8,519 bases of DNA from Methylovirgula sp. Its GTDB lineage: Bacteria > Pseudomonadota > Alphaproteobacteria > Rhizobiales > Beijerinckiaceae. This document shows positions 1 to 5,804 of the stretch, one piece after another. The notes beneath the pieces are model-generated. The model had not been told where the DNA came from, did no database searches, and saw only the letters and a program-made list of their open reading frames with translations. The translations under genes were made by a program, and so were the position numbers. The DNA is taken from positions 1 through 8,519 of the forward strand of contig JASHUD010000209.1 in the NCBI GenBank assembly GCA_030040215.1, written 5' to 3'. How positions within the stretch are numbered: the first letter of the stretch is position 1; every line of letters begins with the position of its first letter.

Positions 1-1
1 G

Positions 2-646
2 GCCGAGCCTCTGGAAGTGTCGCTGGTCGATAATCCCTGCCTGCCGGAAGCGACCTTCGCGGTGATCAAGGCGGACGGATCGACCGAGCTGCGCAAGTTC
101 AAGGCCGCCGCGGCGGCCGGCACAAGATCGCAGGCGCAAAGCACTCTCGACAAGATCGGCGCGCGGCATTCCAAGGCCGACAAGCAGCGTATCAAGCAAA
201 TCCACGACCTGTTGTCCGTGCTCGACCCGGATTGCTGCCCGGCCGCCCGCATTCCCGGCGCCAATGTGGAGCCGAATCCGCAGTTTTCGCCGCAGGCCGG
301 CGAGCGCGGCGACGAAGTTCCCGAGGACGTGGAAATGGAGAAATTGGCCAAGAGAATTCAAAGCTCGGTCGATCGCTCCGTAGAACGCTCGCTGGCCAAG
401 GCGATCGGCGGCGTCAACGCGCGGCTCGACGACATGGCCGCGCGCGTGAAGACGATCGAGGACCAGCCGCTGCCGCTCGGCACAAGCTCGGTGCGGGTCG
501 TGGATAAGAGCGAAGACGCGCCGTTTGCCGCGCCCGAAACGCTGCTTGATTGGCCGGGCGCGCTGGAAGCGCTGGCCGACGCCGCCATTCGCAAGGCACA
601 GGCGAGCCCGATGCGCGTTCCCGGCTTGCGCGCGGGCAAAGAGTAG
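2..646 (+). CDS. XkdF-like prohead protease / scaffold protein, C-terminal part (5' end outside the window)
   Basis: The reading frame is open from the left edge, so the protein begins upstream. A GTG at 17 lies in the middle of the conserved stretch EVSLVDNPCLPEATF and is not a credible start. A strand reading 'VSLVD.P..PEATF..IKADG' is what I know from the end of the catalytic domain of XkdF-like/S78-type phage prohead proteases. Next come a stretch around SKADKQRIKQIHDLL and an acidic linker. A predicted coiled coil (about MEKLAKRI to ARVKTIEDQP) follows, and then a Pro/Arg-rich end. The catalytic Ser/His are not in the window. In this family the protease cleaves scaffold and capsid N-termini inside the procapsid, and a C-terminal coiled coil can act as a fused scaffold. 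The position directly before the capsid gene fits. The scaffold role is inferred; the protease assignment is fairly secure. Confidence 0.72.
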   Translation, partial: AEPLEVSLVDNPCLPEATFAVIKADGSTELRKFKAAAAAGTRSQAQSTLDKIGARHSKADKQRIKQIHDLLSVLDPDCCPAARIPGANVEPNPQFSPQAGERGDEVPEDVEMEKLAKRIQSSVDRSVERSLAKAIGGVNARLDDMAARVKTIEDQPLPLGTSSVRVVDKSEDAPFAAPETLLDWPGALEALADAAIRKAQASPMRVPGLRAGKE

Positions 647-662
647 CCGGGCTTTCACTTTC

Positions 663-761
663 GTCATTCCGGAGCGACGCGAAGCATCGCATCCGGAATC
701 CATACCCACCGACGGCGATTATGGATTCCGGGCGCCTCGCTTCGCTCGGCCCGGGAATGAC
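663..761. repeat. REP-like palindromic element A1 (protease/capsid gap)
   Basis: A 99-base element with nested inverted repeats: outer arms 663-670 and 754-761 (GTCATTCC / GGAATGAC), middle arms 679-685 and 739-745 (GCGAAGC / GCTTCGC), and perfect 12-base inner arms 693-704 and 720-731 (CCGGAATCCATA / TATGGATTCCGG). It resembles intergenic palindromic elements that I associate with Bradyrhizobium-type chromosomes, and half-copies occur at 4285 and 5312. On the transcript it would fold into a long hairpin between the protease and capsid genes. Confidence 0.8.
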
Positions 762-798
762 AGCTGAGATTTCACACCAACCAACAGGAAACGACGCC

Positions 799-2376
799 AT
801 GTATCAGCCCAATCTGCCGCACGTGCTTGCCAAATCGACCATGCCCCGCACCGTCCAGGACTATAATGCCGCGCTCGCCAACGCCGGCGGCTTCCTCCAG
901 GAGATCGAAAAGGCGCACGCCCATCCGCTGCCCGGCGACCCGCTCGCCAAGAGCACTTTTTCGGAATCGACCTCGCCCACGTCCGGGCTCACTTATTACG
1001 ACCTCGAGCTCGGCGCCAAATTTCTCTATCCGCTGCTCACGCCGCTACGAAACGAGGTCCCGCGCGTGTCTGGCAAAGGCGGCATCCAGGCCAACTGGCG
1101 CGCGGTGACCGGCGTCAACACGACCGGGCTGCGCATCGGCGTGTCCGGCGGCAATCGCGGCGGCGTGCAAGCGGTCTCGACCCAGGACTACAGCGCCGCC
1201 TACAAGGGCATCGGCATCGAAACGTCGGTCGATTTCGAAGCCTACTATGCCGGCATGGGCTTCGATGACGTGAAGGCGATCGGCGCCAAGGTCGGGCTCG
1301 AAGCCTGCATGCTCGGCGAGGAGATTCTCATTCTCGGCGGCGATACGTCGGTTGCGCTCGGCTTGACGTCGACGCCGTCGCTGGCGCCGTCGGCGACCGG
1401 CAGCAGCCTCACCACCGCCGCCAGTCCCTATAGCGTCATCTGCGTGGCGCTCACGCTCGACGGCGTGGTCAACGGCAGCGTCTCCGGCGGCATCCAGGGC
1501 GCGATCACGCGCAGCAATGCCGACGGCTCCTCGGACACCTTCGGCGGCGGCGCCTCCCAGCAATCGGCGAACGCGACCACCTCGATTCCGTCGTCCAGCA
1601 CCACCGGCTCGATCGCGGCGACGGTGGCGCCGGTCGTCGGCGCGCTCGGCTATGCCTGGTTCTGGGGCGCGGTCGGTTCGGAGGTGCTCGGCGCCATCAC
1701 CACCATCAACTCGCTCGTGATCACGGCGAATGCCGCCGGCACGCAGACCGCGGCTTCGCTGGGAAGCGTCGACAACTCGACGAACGCTCTGGTCTTCGAC
1801 GGCCTGCTCTACCAGGCCTTCAAGAGCGGCTCGAACGCCTACGTCAATTACCTGTCGACCGGCACCGCCGGCGTCGGCTCGACGCTCACCGGCGACGGCT
1901 CAGGCGGCATCGTCGAGATCGACGCGGCGTTGAAGGATCGCTGGGACAATTACCGGCTGTCGCCCGACACCATGTGGGTCAGCTCGCAGGTCGCCAATAA
2001 TCTGTCGGCGAAAATCCTCGCCGGCGGGGTGAATGCGGCGCAGCGTTTCGTCTTCGACAGCGAGCAGGGTGCGCTCGGCGGCGGCGTCATGGTGCGCACC
2101 TACCTCAACAAGTTCTCCATGGCCGGCCCGAAGACGCTCGACATCCGCGTGCATCCGAACATGCCCGCGGGCATGGTGCTGATGACCTCGAAGACCTTGC
2201 CCTATCCGCTCTCCAATGTCGGCAACGTCATGCAGATCCGCACCCGGCAGGACTATTACCAGATCGAATGGCCGCCGCGCGCGCGCCGCTACGAAACCGG
2301 CGTCTATGCCGACGAGGTGCTGCAGCACTACTTCCCGCCGTCGATGGCGGTGATCTCGAACATCGCCGCGGGCTAA
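799..2376 (+). CDS. Phage major capsid protein (HK97-fold type, with large insertion)
   Basis: 525 residues. The ATG at 799 is chosen because AGGAAA (785-790) lies 8 bases upstream. The frame stays open back to 550, but that extension only translates repeat A1. Residues 1-180 look like the N-arm and the first half of the capsid fold, with a Tyr/Gly-rich stretch (TYYDLELGAKFLYPLLTPLR) before the GGIQANWRAVTG region. Residues about 185-325 are Gly/Ser/Thr/Ala-rich and probably form an inserted surface domain. The fold resumes around IVEIDAALKDRWDNY (371-385) and ends with a strand and loop pattern (YYQIEWPPRARRYETGVYADE). The protein would form the icosahedral shell. HK97-type capsid proteins are often 300-400 residues, so this one is long because of the insertion. 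The position between protease and connector supports the call. The exact Pfam subfamily cannot be decided by eye. Confidence 0.82.
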   Translation: MYQPNLPHVLAKSTMPRTVQDYNAALANAGGFLQEIEKAHAHPLPGDPLAKSTFSESTSPTSGLTYYDLELGAKFLYPLLTPLRNEVPRVSGKGGIQANWRAVTGVNTTGLRIGVSGGNRGGVQAVSTQDYSAAYKGIGIETSVDFEAYYAGMGFDDVKAIGAKVGLEACMLGEEILILGGDTSVALGLTSTPSLAPSATGSSLTTAASPYSVICVALTLDGVVNGSVSGGIQGAITRSNADGSSDTFGGGASQQSANATTSIPSSSTTGSIAATVAPVVGALGYAWFWGAVGSEVLGAITTINSLVITANAAGTQTAASLGSVDNSTNALVFDGLLYQAFKSGSNAYVNYLSTGTAGVGSTLTGDGSGGIVEIDAALKDRWDNYRLSPDTMWVSSQVANNLSAKILAGGVNAAQRFVFDSEQGALGGGVMVRTYLNKFSMAGPKTLDIRVHPNMPAGMVLMTSKTLPYPLSNVGNVMQIRTRQDYYQIEWPPRARRYETGVYADEVLQHYFPPSMAVISNIAAG

Positions 2377-2411
2377 TTCCACTGCGGCAAAAGTTTGGAA
2401 TCGCACGTAAA

Positions 2412-2445
2412 GACGTTGCCGGAAACGGGACGTTGCCGGAAACGC
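2412..2445. repeat. 17-base tandem duplication
   Basis: GACGTTGCCGGAAACGG at 2412-2428 is followed directly by a second copy starting at 2429, identical over its first 16 bases. It lies 35 bases after the capsid stop codon. No function is evident; it may be a slippage product. Confidence 0.8.
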
Positions 2446-2469
2446 GGTGTTGATCGACGTTCCCTCGCG

Positions 2470-2520
2470 CCTTGCGGGAGAGGGCTACTCGGCGGTTCAA
2501 CAAAAGCGGGTGAGGGGGGC
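2470..2520. repeat. REP-like element C1 (capsid / small-gene gap)
   Basis: Contains GCGGGAGAGGGC followed by CGGCGGTTCAACAA and a GGGTGAGGGG tail. The same order of blocks is found on the opposite strand in the right half of element C2 (5805-5932), so C1 and C2 belong to one repeat family in opposite orientations. The 226-base gap between the capsid gene and the next gene is filled mainly by this element and the 17-base tandem duplication. Confidence 0.7.
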
Positions 2521-2602
2521 GGCCGCGACCTCTCACTCAGCTAAGTTTGTTGCACACCACGTGGCCGCGGCCGACCAACGCTCGAAAAAACAAGAGGCCC
2601 CC

Positions 2603-2851
2603 ATGAAACTCAAAGCGCCTCCGGGCGTCGGCGATCCGTGCGTCGCCGGCGTCGCTATCGCGTCGCGCGACGGTGTCTACGAGGTCGAGCCTGCAGTCGG
2701 CGCGCTGCTGGTCGAATGCTTCGGCTTCGTCGAACTGCAGCCGGACGCGACGGCGACGCCGAAAGTCGAAGTCGCCGCGCCCGCGACCGCGGCGGCGCCG
2801 AAGGTCGCGGCCGCGCCGCGCCGCGGCAAGCCGGCCGCGCGCAAGGCCTGA
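2603..2851 (+). CDS. Small phage protein of unknown function with Ala/Pro/Lys/Arg-rich tail
   Basis: 82 residues. The ATG at 2603 is chosen over earlier in-frame codons because AAGAGG (2592-2597) lies 5 bases upstream and the earlier frame runs through repeat C1. Residues 1-48 (from MKLKAPPGVGDPCVAGVAIA to GFVEL) look like a small compact beta domain, of a type often found between capsid and connector genes in siphophages. Residues 49-82 are a low-complexity Ala/Pro tail ending in a basic cluster (RRGKPAARKA). It sits 16 bases before the connector gene and is probably co-translated with it. It could be a minor head or decoration protein, and the basic tail could contact DNA; both are guesses. 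I do not recognise a named family. Confidence 0.6.
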   Translation: MKLKAPPGVGDPCVAGVAIASRDGVYEVEPAVGALLVECFGFVELQPDATATPKVEVAAPATAAAPKVAAAPRRGKPAARKA

Positions 2852-2867
2852 GCCGAGGACCGAACAC

Positions 2868-3704
2868 ATGGCCGCGTCAGATCTCGCCGTGCTCGCCGAC
2901 GTGAAGACCTGGCTCGCGGGCTCGAGCGGCATCGGCTCGTCCGATGACACGCTCATTGCGCGGCTCATCACCGACGTGAGCGGGGCCATCACCGCCTATC
3001 TCGGCCGGCCGTCGCTGACGCCGCGTCCGTTCACCGAGCGCATGGACGGCAACAGCAAGGCGCGCATCTTTTTGCGCCGCTTTCCCGTGCTGCAAATGAC
3101 CTCGCTCGCAATCGATAATGTTGCGGTGCCGGCGGCGGTAACGCCGGCTGCCGGCGCGCCGTTCACCAAGGGTTACCTGCTCGAAGCCTGGGACGGATTG
3201 CCGCCGGGGCGGCCGCAGGCGCTCGACCTGTTCCACCTGCATTTCCGCGAAGGCCGGCAGAATGTCGTGCTCGGCTATACCGCCGGCTACGCGGTGGAAA
3301 ACGAAAGCGCGACCGTGCCGGCTGCGCCCGGCCCCTATACGGTGACGGCCGCGGCGCCGTTCGGGCCGTGGGCGAGCGACGGCGGCGTCACATATAATAA
3401 TGACACCGCGCTCACGGCGGTGGCGGGCGCCCCGAGCGCCGGACAATATAATGTATCGGGTGGCGTCTATAACTTCGCGGCGGCCGATGCCGGCGCCAAC
3501 GTGCTGATTTCCTACGGCTTCATCCCGGCCGCGATCAACAACGCCTGCATCGAATGGGTGGCCGAGCGCTACCGCTACCGTACCCGCATTGGGCAATCGT
3601 CCCAGACGGTGAGTGGTCAGATGACCTCGGCCTACAGCCTCAAGGATATGCCCGATTTCGTGCGCGCGTCGCTCGATCCGTACCGCGCCGTGGTCGGGAT
3701 CTGA
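2868..3704 (+). CDS. Head-tail connector protein (gp6-like) with inserted beta-rich domain
   Basis: 278 residues. The ATG at 2868 has GAGGA (2855-2859) 8 bases upstream. The N-terminal part (DLAVLADVKTWLA...DDTLIARLITDVSGAITAYLGR) and the C-terminal helix (AAINNACIEWVAERYRYRTRIG), then MPDFVRASLDPYRAVVGI, match the usual layout of gp6-like connectors, which form a ring at the portal vertex. Between GYTAGYA (136-142) and YGFIPAAINNACIEW lies an extra segment, residues about 143-218, that is Gly/Ala/Tyr-rich and looks like a beta sandwich. The same segment recurs in the major tail protein of this window. Simple members lack it and run from the Tyr-Gly turn directly into the C-terminal helix, so this protein is longer than usual. 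DNA in the insert has AT-rich patches (for example CATATAATAATGACA near 3390) unlike its surroundings. The stop overlaps the next start by one base. Confidence 0.8.
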   Translation: MAASDLAVLADVKTWLAGSSGIGSSDDTLIARLITDVSGAITAYLGRPSLTPRPFTERMDGNSKARIFLRRFPVLQMTSLAIDNVAVPAAVTPAAGAPFTKGYLLEAWDGLPPGRPQALDLFHLHFREGRQNVVLGYTAGYAVENESATVPAAPGPYTVTAAAPFGPWASDGGVTYNNDTALTAVAGAPSAGQYNVSGGVYNFAAADAGANVLISYGFIPAAINNACIEWVAERYRYRTRIGQSSQTVSGQMTSAYSLKDMPDFVRASLDPYRAVVGI

Positions 3705-4177
3705 TGCTGTCGCTGTTGCTGCTTAACGGTTCTGCCGCGGCGCTCGCGGCAATGCCGGAGCGCGTGCAAGCGGCGCTGGCGGATAGAGCCAACGCGCTTG
3801 CCGCCGAGCTGCAGGCAAAGATTCAGCAGAAGCTTTCCGGCGACGTGCTGCATGCGAAGAGCGGCGCGCTTGCCCGCTCGATCGTCGCCACGATTGAGGC
3901 GACGATGGCCGGGGTGTCGGTAAGCGTCGCCGCAAATGGCGACGTGAAATACGCGGCGATCCACGAATTCGGCGGCGTGATCCCGCCGCATCAGATCGTG
4001 CCGGACAAGGCGCGGGCGCTCGCTTTCGCCGTCGGCGGCAAAGAGGTGTTCGCCGCCCGCGTCAACTTGCCGGCGATCGCCATGCCGGAGCGCTCCTACA
4101 TGCGCTCCTCGCTCGCCGAGATGGCGGACGACATAACGGAGGGGCTGACCGAAGCGGTGATGGCGGCGATGCAATAA
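3704..4177 (+). CDS. HK97 gp10-like neck/tail-completion protein
   Basis: 157 residues. The ATG at 3704 shares its A with the connector stop codon (TGATG), which indicates translational coupling; earlier in-frame starts would lie deep inside the connector gene. Family features are visible. An N-terminal helix is followed by a segment with SGALARSI (the 'TGAL..SI' motif) and the strand VKYAAIHEFGG (the 'YA..HEFGG' motif). Near the end comes LPAIAMPERSYMRSSLAEM, the 'P.RP/PERSF.R..L' motif, and then a terminal helix. HK97 gp10-like proteins act at the head-tail joint. The next expected structural gene, the tail terminator, is delayed by 1.85 kb of accessory DNA. No separate head-closure gene is seen between this gene and the connector. 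Confidence 0.82.
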   Translation: MLSLLLLNGSAAALAAMPERVQAALADRANALAAELQAKIQQKLSGDVLHAKSGALARSIVATIEATMAGVSVSVAANGDVKYAAIHEFGGVIPPHQIVPDKARALAFAVGGKEVFAARVNLPAIAMPERSYMRSSLAEMADDITEGLTEAVMAAMQ

Positions 4178-4193
4178 GGGCCAGAAAAGAAAG

Positions 4194-4230
4194 CGTAGCC
4201 CGGACTGTGCGGCGCGCCATCCGGGATGGA
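4194..4230. repeat. REP-like element B1
   Basis: CGTAGCCCGG...GCGCGCCATCCGGG lies 16 bases after the gp10-like stop codon. It matches element B2 (5142-5178) in layout (CGTAG.CCGGA, then TCGCGCC/GCGCGCCAT, then a G-rich end). It is a degenerate palindrome; the closing arm is less well preserved than in B2. Confidence 0.55.
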
Positions 4231-4284
4231 CCGCGAGGCTTGTCCCGAGTTTCGTTTTATACTGAATCTAGTGGTCAGTTTGCC

Positions 4285-4339
4285 GTCATTCCGGACCGCC
4301 GCGAAGCGGCGAGTCCGGAATCCGTAGGCCCTGCCGCCC
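4285..4339. repeat. REP-like element A2 (55-base direct repeat, left copy)
   Basis: A 55-base segment identical to 5312-5366 except at one position (C here, T in the right copy). It is a half-copy of the palindromic family seen in full at 663-761 (GTCATTCCGG, then CGCGAAGC, then CCGGAATCC). Together with the right copy it brackets the low-GC gene pair at 4441-5108. The rest of the 4178-4440 gap shows only element B1 and a weak promoter candidate. Confidence 0.9.
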
Positions 4340-4370
4340 GGTCGGGTACCTGCTAGCGCGTCAACGCAAT

Positions 4371-4399
4371 TTGGGACTAGCCTGTTCATCGATTATTGT
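4371..4399 (+). promoter_or_regulatory. Possible sigma70-type promoter of the accessory gene pair
   Basis: TTGGGA (4371-4376) and TATTGT (4394-4399) are 17 bases apart. Each matches the consensus -35 and -10 at four of six positions, 41 bases before the ATG at 4441. It falls in the AT-richer stretch after repeat A2, where an independent promoter for a cargo gene would be expected. Weak evidence by itself. Confidence 0.3.
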
Positions 4400-4440
4400 A
4401 GAGCCAGGATTGGAGTGACCATCGAGACGGAATCTACCAT

Positions 4441-4794
4441 ATGAACGGCATGAACGTTCCGGACTTTCACGGTTTCCAACTGGAAGGCCGGATATATACG
4501 GGCGGGACCCGTCTGACCATTCTTTGGTTTTCCAGAATCGACCACGACTTTGAATCCTGGTGACAGATTCAGGTCACGCTTGTCGGTGCCCGCTTGGTCA
4601 TGGCTGACGTGAAAATTGGAGAGAATTTTCCGCCACTTTTAGCATGTGTGGTGGCAAAAAAGCCAACGCCACGAGGCGAGCGAATACAGCTCGCAATGTC
4701 GTTTGAAGGGGGCAAAATTTCCTTCGAATGCGACGACATGATGTGTTCGGAATTTTCCAGAAAAGTAGGATTCTTACGGGAATCCGGTTCATGA
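4441..4794 (+). pseudogene. Small accessory gene interrupted by an in-frame TGA (unknown function)
   Basis: From ATG 4441 one frame encodes MNGMNVPDFHGFQLEGRIYTG and so on to ...DHDFESW, hits TGA at 4561-4563, and then continues in the same frame without another stop to 4794. The second part (QIQVTLVGARLVMADVKIG...SFECDDMMCSEFSRKVGFL) reads like the rest of one small beta-rich protein of about 117 residues. No Shine-Dalgarno precedes the possible restart codons (TTG 4594, ATG 4600), while GACGGAA (4426-4432) lies 8 bases before ATG 4441. A single nonsense change, for example TGG to TGA, is the simplest reading. The frame ends in a 4-base ATGA overlap with the next gene, so it was coding in the past. 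Alternatives are two short peptides, readthrough, or a sequencing error. I recognise no named family. Base composition is clearly lower in GC than the phage genes. Confidence 0.55.
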
Positions 4795-5108
4795 CAATTG
4801 AAGGAAGTAAGTACCGCGGCTGGCACCTGGATGGCATTTCTTTCGACGGTCAGCTATTCGCTGTCGATCTTCTGCGCCATGCATTGAATCCCGAGGAGGC
4901 CGCAAACATTTCAAGTTTACGCTGCAGGGCCGAAATAATCTTCGTGCTGCGAAAAGAAATTGTTCTATCGAATGTGCAAAGTGGCGCTGATGTAAGCGAG
5001 ATCATACAGAGCCGGGACGGTCAAGGAAACGTTATTTGTGTTTTGAAGTTTTCAACCGGGGCGTTCATGGAAATTACCGCAGGCGAAATCGTCGATTTTT
5101 TGTTTTGA
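4791..5108 (+). CDS. Small accessory protein of unknown function, coupled to the upstream broken gene
   Basis: 105 residues. The ATG at 4791 is chosen because it forms a 4-base ATGA overlap with the stop of the preceding frame, and ACGGGA (4776-4781) precedes it. Earlier in-frame starts would lie within that frame. The protein begins MTIEGSKYRGWHLDGISFDG. It has mixed hydrophobic and charged strands (CRAEIIFVLRKEIVLSNVQ, NVICVLKFSTGAFMEITAGE), ends in VDFLF, and has no signal peptide or membrane helix. Its pattern resembles the upstream broken product (Y/F-x-G-[FW]-x-L-[ED]-G near the start, V-[LM]-x-[ND]-V-x-x-G mid-protein, then F-x-x-G-x near the end), so the two look like distant paralogues. 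Small, soluble, tandemly duplicated cargo proteins of this kind include immunity proteins, but nothing here proves that. If the upstream gene is translated only to its TGA, coupling to this start would be lost or weakened. Confidence 0.6.
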   Translation: MTIEGSKYRGWHLDGISFDGQLFAVDLLRHALNPEEAANISSLRCRAEIIFVLRKEIVLSNVQSGADVSEIIQSRDGQGNVICVLKFSTGAFMEITAGEIVDFLF

Positions 5109-5141
5109 GCTTTGGCAGGATCGTCGGCAAAGCAGGCAGGC

Positions 5142-5178
5142 CGTAGTCCGGATTTCGCGTCGCGCCATCGGGGCTACG
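5142..5178. repeat. REP-like element B2
   Basis: CGTAG (5142-5146) and CTACG (5174-5178) form the outer arms around CCGGATTTCGCGTCGCGCCAT. It is the same family as B1 at 4194. It lies 33 bases after the stop of the second accessory gene, in a 347-base stretch without genes (5109-5455) that is almost fully occupied by repeats B2, D and A3. Confidence 0.65.
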
Positions 5179-5218
5179 ACGCTGGGGCGGCATTTTATGG
5201 GAAGCGCGTAGGGGTAGG

Positions 5219-5243
5219 ATGGGTTGAGCGTAGCAAAACCCAT
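5219..5243. repeat. Short palindromic element D
   Basis: ATGGGTT (5219-5225) and AACCCAT (5237-5243) are perfect 7-base arms around GAGCGTAGCAA. This ATGGGTTGAGC...AACCCAT pattern is one that I associate with interspersed repeats of Bradyrhizobium-type genomes. Confidence 0.6.
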
Positions 5244-5311
5244 GCGGAATTACGGCACCGATGATCGAGATGTTGGCACGGCACTGCGCGTCTTTGTATC
5301 CTGCACTTGTT

Positions 5312-5366
5312 GTCATTCCGGACCGCCGCGAAGCGGCGAGTCTGGAATCCGTAGGCCCTGCCGCCC
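5312..5366. repeat. REP-like element A3 (55-base direct repeat, right copy)
   Basis: Matches 4285-4339 at 54 of 55 positions, in the same orientation, 1,027 bases downstream. Beyond its right end a further palindrome follows, CCCGCATG (5374-5381) with CATGCGGG (5392-5399), another common repeat module. Translation of this DNA yields artificial peptides (PDRREAASLES...), so no coding meaning should be given to it. Confidence 0.9.
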
Positions 5367-5373
5367 CGCCGTT

Positions 5374-5399
5374 CCCGCATGTCGCTTCGTTCATGCGGG
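5374..5399. repeat. 8-base inverted repeat adjoining A3
   Basis: CCCGCATG and CATGCGGG are perfect arms around TCGCTTCGTT, 57 bases before the DUF6968-like gene. It is probably part of a composite repeat with A3. It could also act as a weak hairpin, but no T-tract follows it. Confidence 0.6.
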
Positions 5400-5455
5400 C
5401 TACTTGCTCGCTTAAGTGGCCGGCAGATTCCGCCGTTAAGCTTCTAGGGGTCGTC

Positions 5456-5788
5456 ATGATTATTGCAAGCCGATCATTGAGACTACGTCAGAATGAAGGC
5501 GATACTGATATCGCCGTGCGAATCCTGGCGCCGCAACCAAGTCAGAGCCACTGGTCGTGCGATTACGAGATCGACTGGCTTGAGGGAACGCGTAAAGGGA
5601 CGGCGCATGGATTTGATTCTGTGCAGGCGTTGCTGTTTGCGTTAGAGATGATCGGTGCGGAAATCTACACCAGCGATTATCATAAATCGCAGAAGTTGAT
5701 GTGGAGCGAGCCGGGCGAAGGATACGGATTTCCAGTGCCCGGGACGATCAGAGACCTCCTGGTCGGCGACGACGCGAGATTCCTTTGA
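5456..5788 (+). CDS. DUF6968-like small protein
   Basis: 110 residues. The ATG at 5456 is preceded by AGGGG (5446-5450) with a 5-base spacer. The open frame extends back to 5261, but that part translates repeat A3 and is rejected. The protein begins MIIASRSLRLR, has a central WSCDYEIDWLEG, then the helix DSVQALLFALEMIGAEIYTS. It ends YGFPVPGTIRDLLVGDDARFL. This layout (IASR.L.LR..., W.C.YEI, QAL.LAL.MIGAE.Y.S, YGFP...IRDLL.GDDA) is what I remember for the DUF6968 family of small proteins without known biochemical role. No signal peptide or membrane segment. It sits alone between repeats A3 and C2 inside the split neck module, so it is cargo, not structure. The family name is from memory and should be confirmed. 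Confidence 0.72.
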   Translation: MIIASRSLRLRQNEGDTDIAVRILAPQPSQSHWSCDYEIDWLEGTRKGTAHGFDSVQALLFALEMIGAEIYTSDYHKSQKLMWSEPGEGYGFPVPGTIRDLLVGDDARFL

Positions 5789-5804
5789 AGCGAGTTTATC
5801 GTGC

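Noticed and set aside
550..798. N-terminal extension of the capsid reading frame up to 550
   Set aside because: It overlaps the protease gene in another frame and then translates repeat A1. The start at 799 has a good Shine-Dalgarno.
414..800. - strand ORF of 128 codons over the protease end and repeat A1
   Set aside because: Its N-terminal half translates a palindromic repeat (GGYGFRMRCFASLRNDE-like), a common artefact, and the rest is a shadow of the protease gene.
1045..1563. - strand ORF of 172 codons inside the capsid gene
   Set aside because: His/Asp/Arg/Ala-rich composition typical of antisense shadows in GC-rich DNA.
2877..3596. - strand ORF of 239 codons inside the connector gene
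   Set aside because: Antisense shadow with no recognisable domain. The + strand frame has clear family features.
4561..4563. In-frame TGA read as selenocysteine
   Set aside because: No hairpin resembling a bacterial SECIS is evident after it, and the gene type gives no reason to expect a selenoprotein.
4285..5366. The 55-base direct repeats considered as phage attachment sites
   Set aside because: They belong to a dispersed repeat family with another copy at 663, lie inside the structural operon, and no integrase or tRNA is nearby.
4285..5400. Repeats considered as a CRISPR array
   Set aside because: The repeat copies are few, unevenly spaced, palindromic and without spacers of regular length.
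5261..5455. N-terminal extension of the DUF6968-like frame
   Set aside because: The sequence PDRREAASLESVG comes from repeat A3. The family-like N-terminus (MIIASR) begins at 5456 with its own ribosome binding site.
5074..5457. - strand ORF of 127 codons over repeats B2, D and A3
   Set aside because: Built almost fully from repeat DNA, without a credible ribosome binding site.
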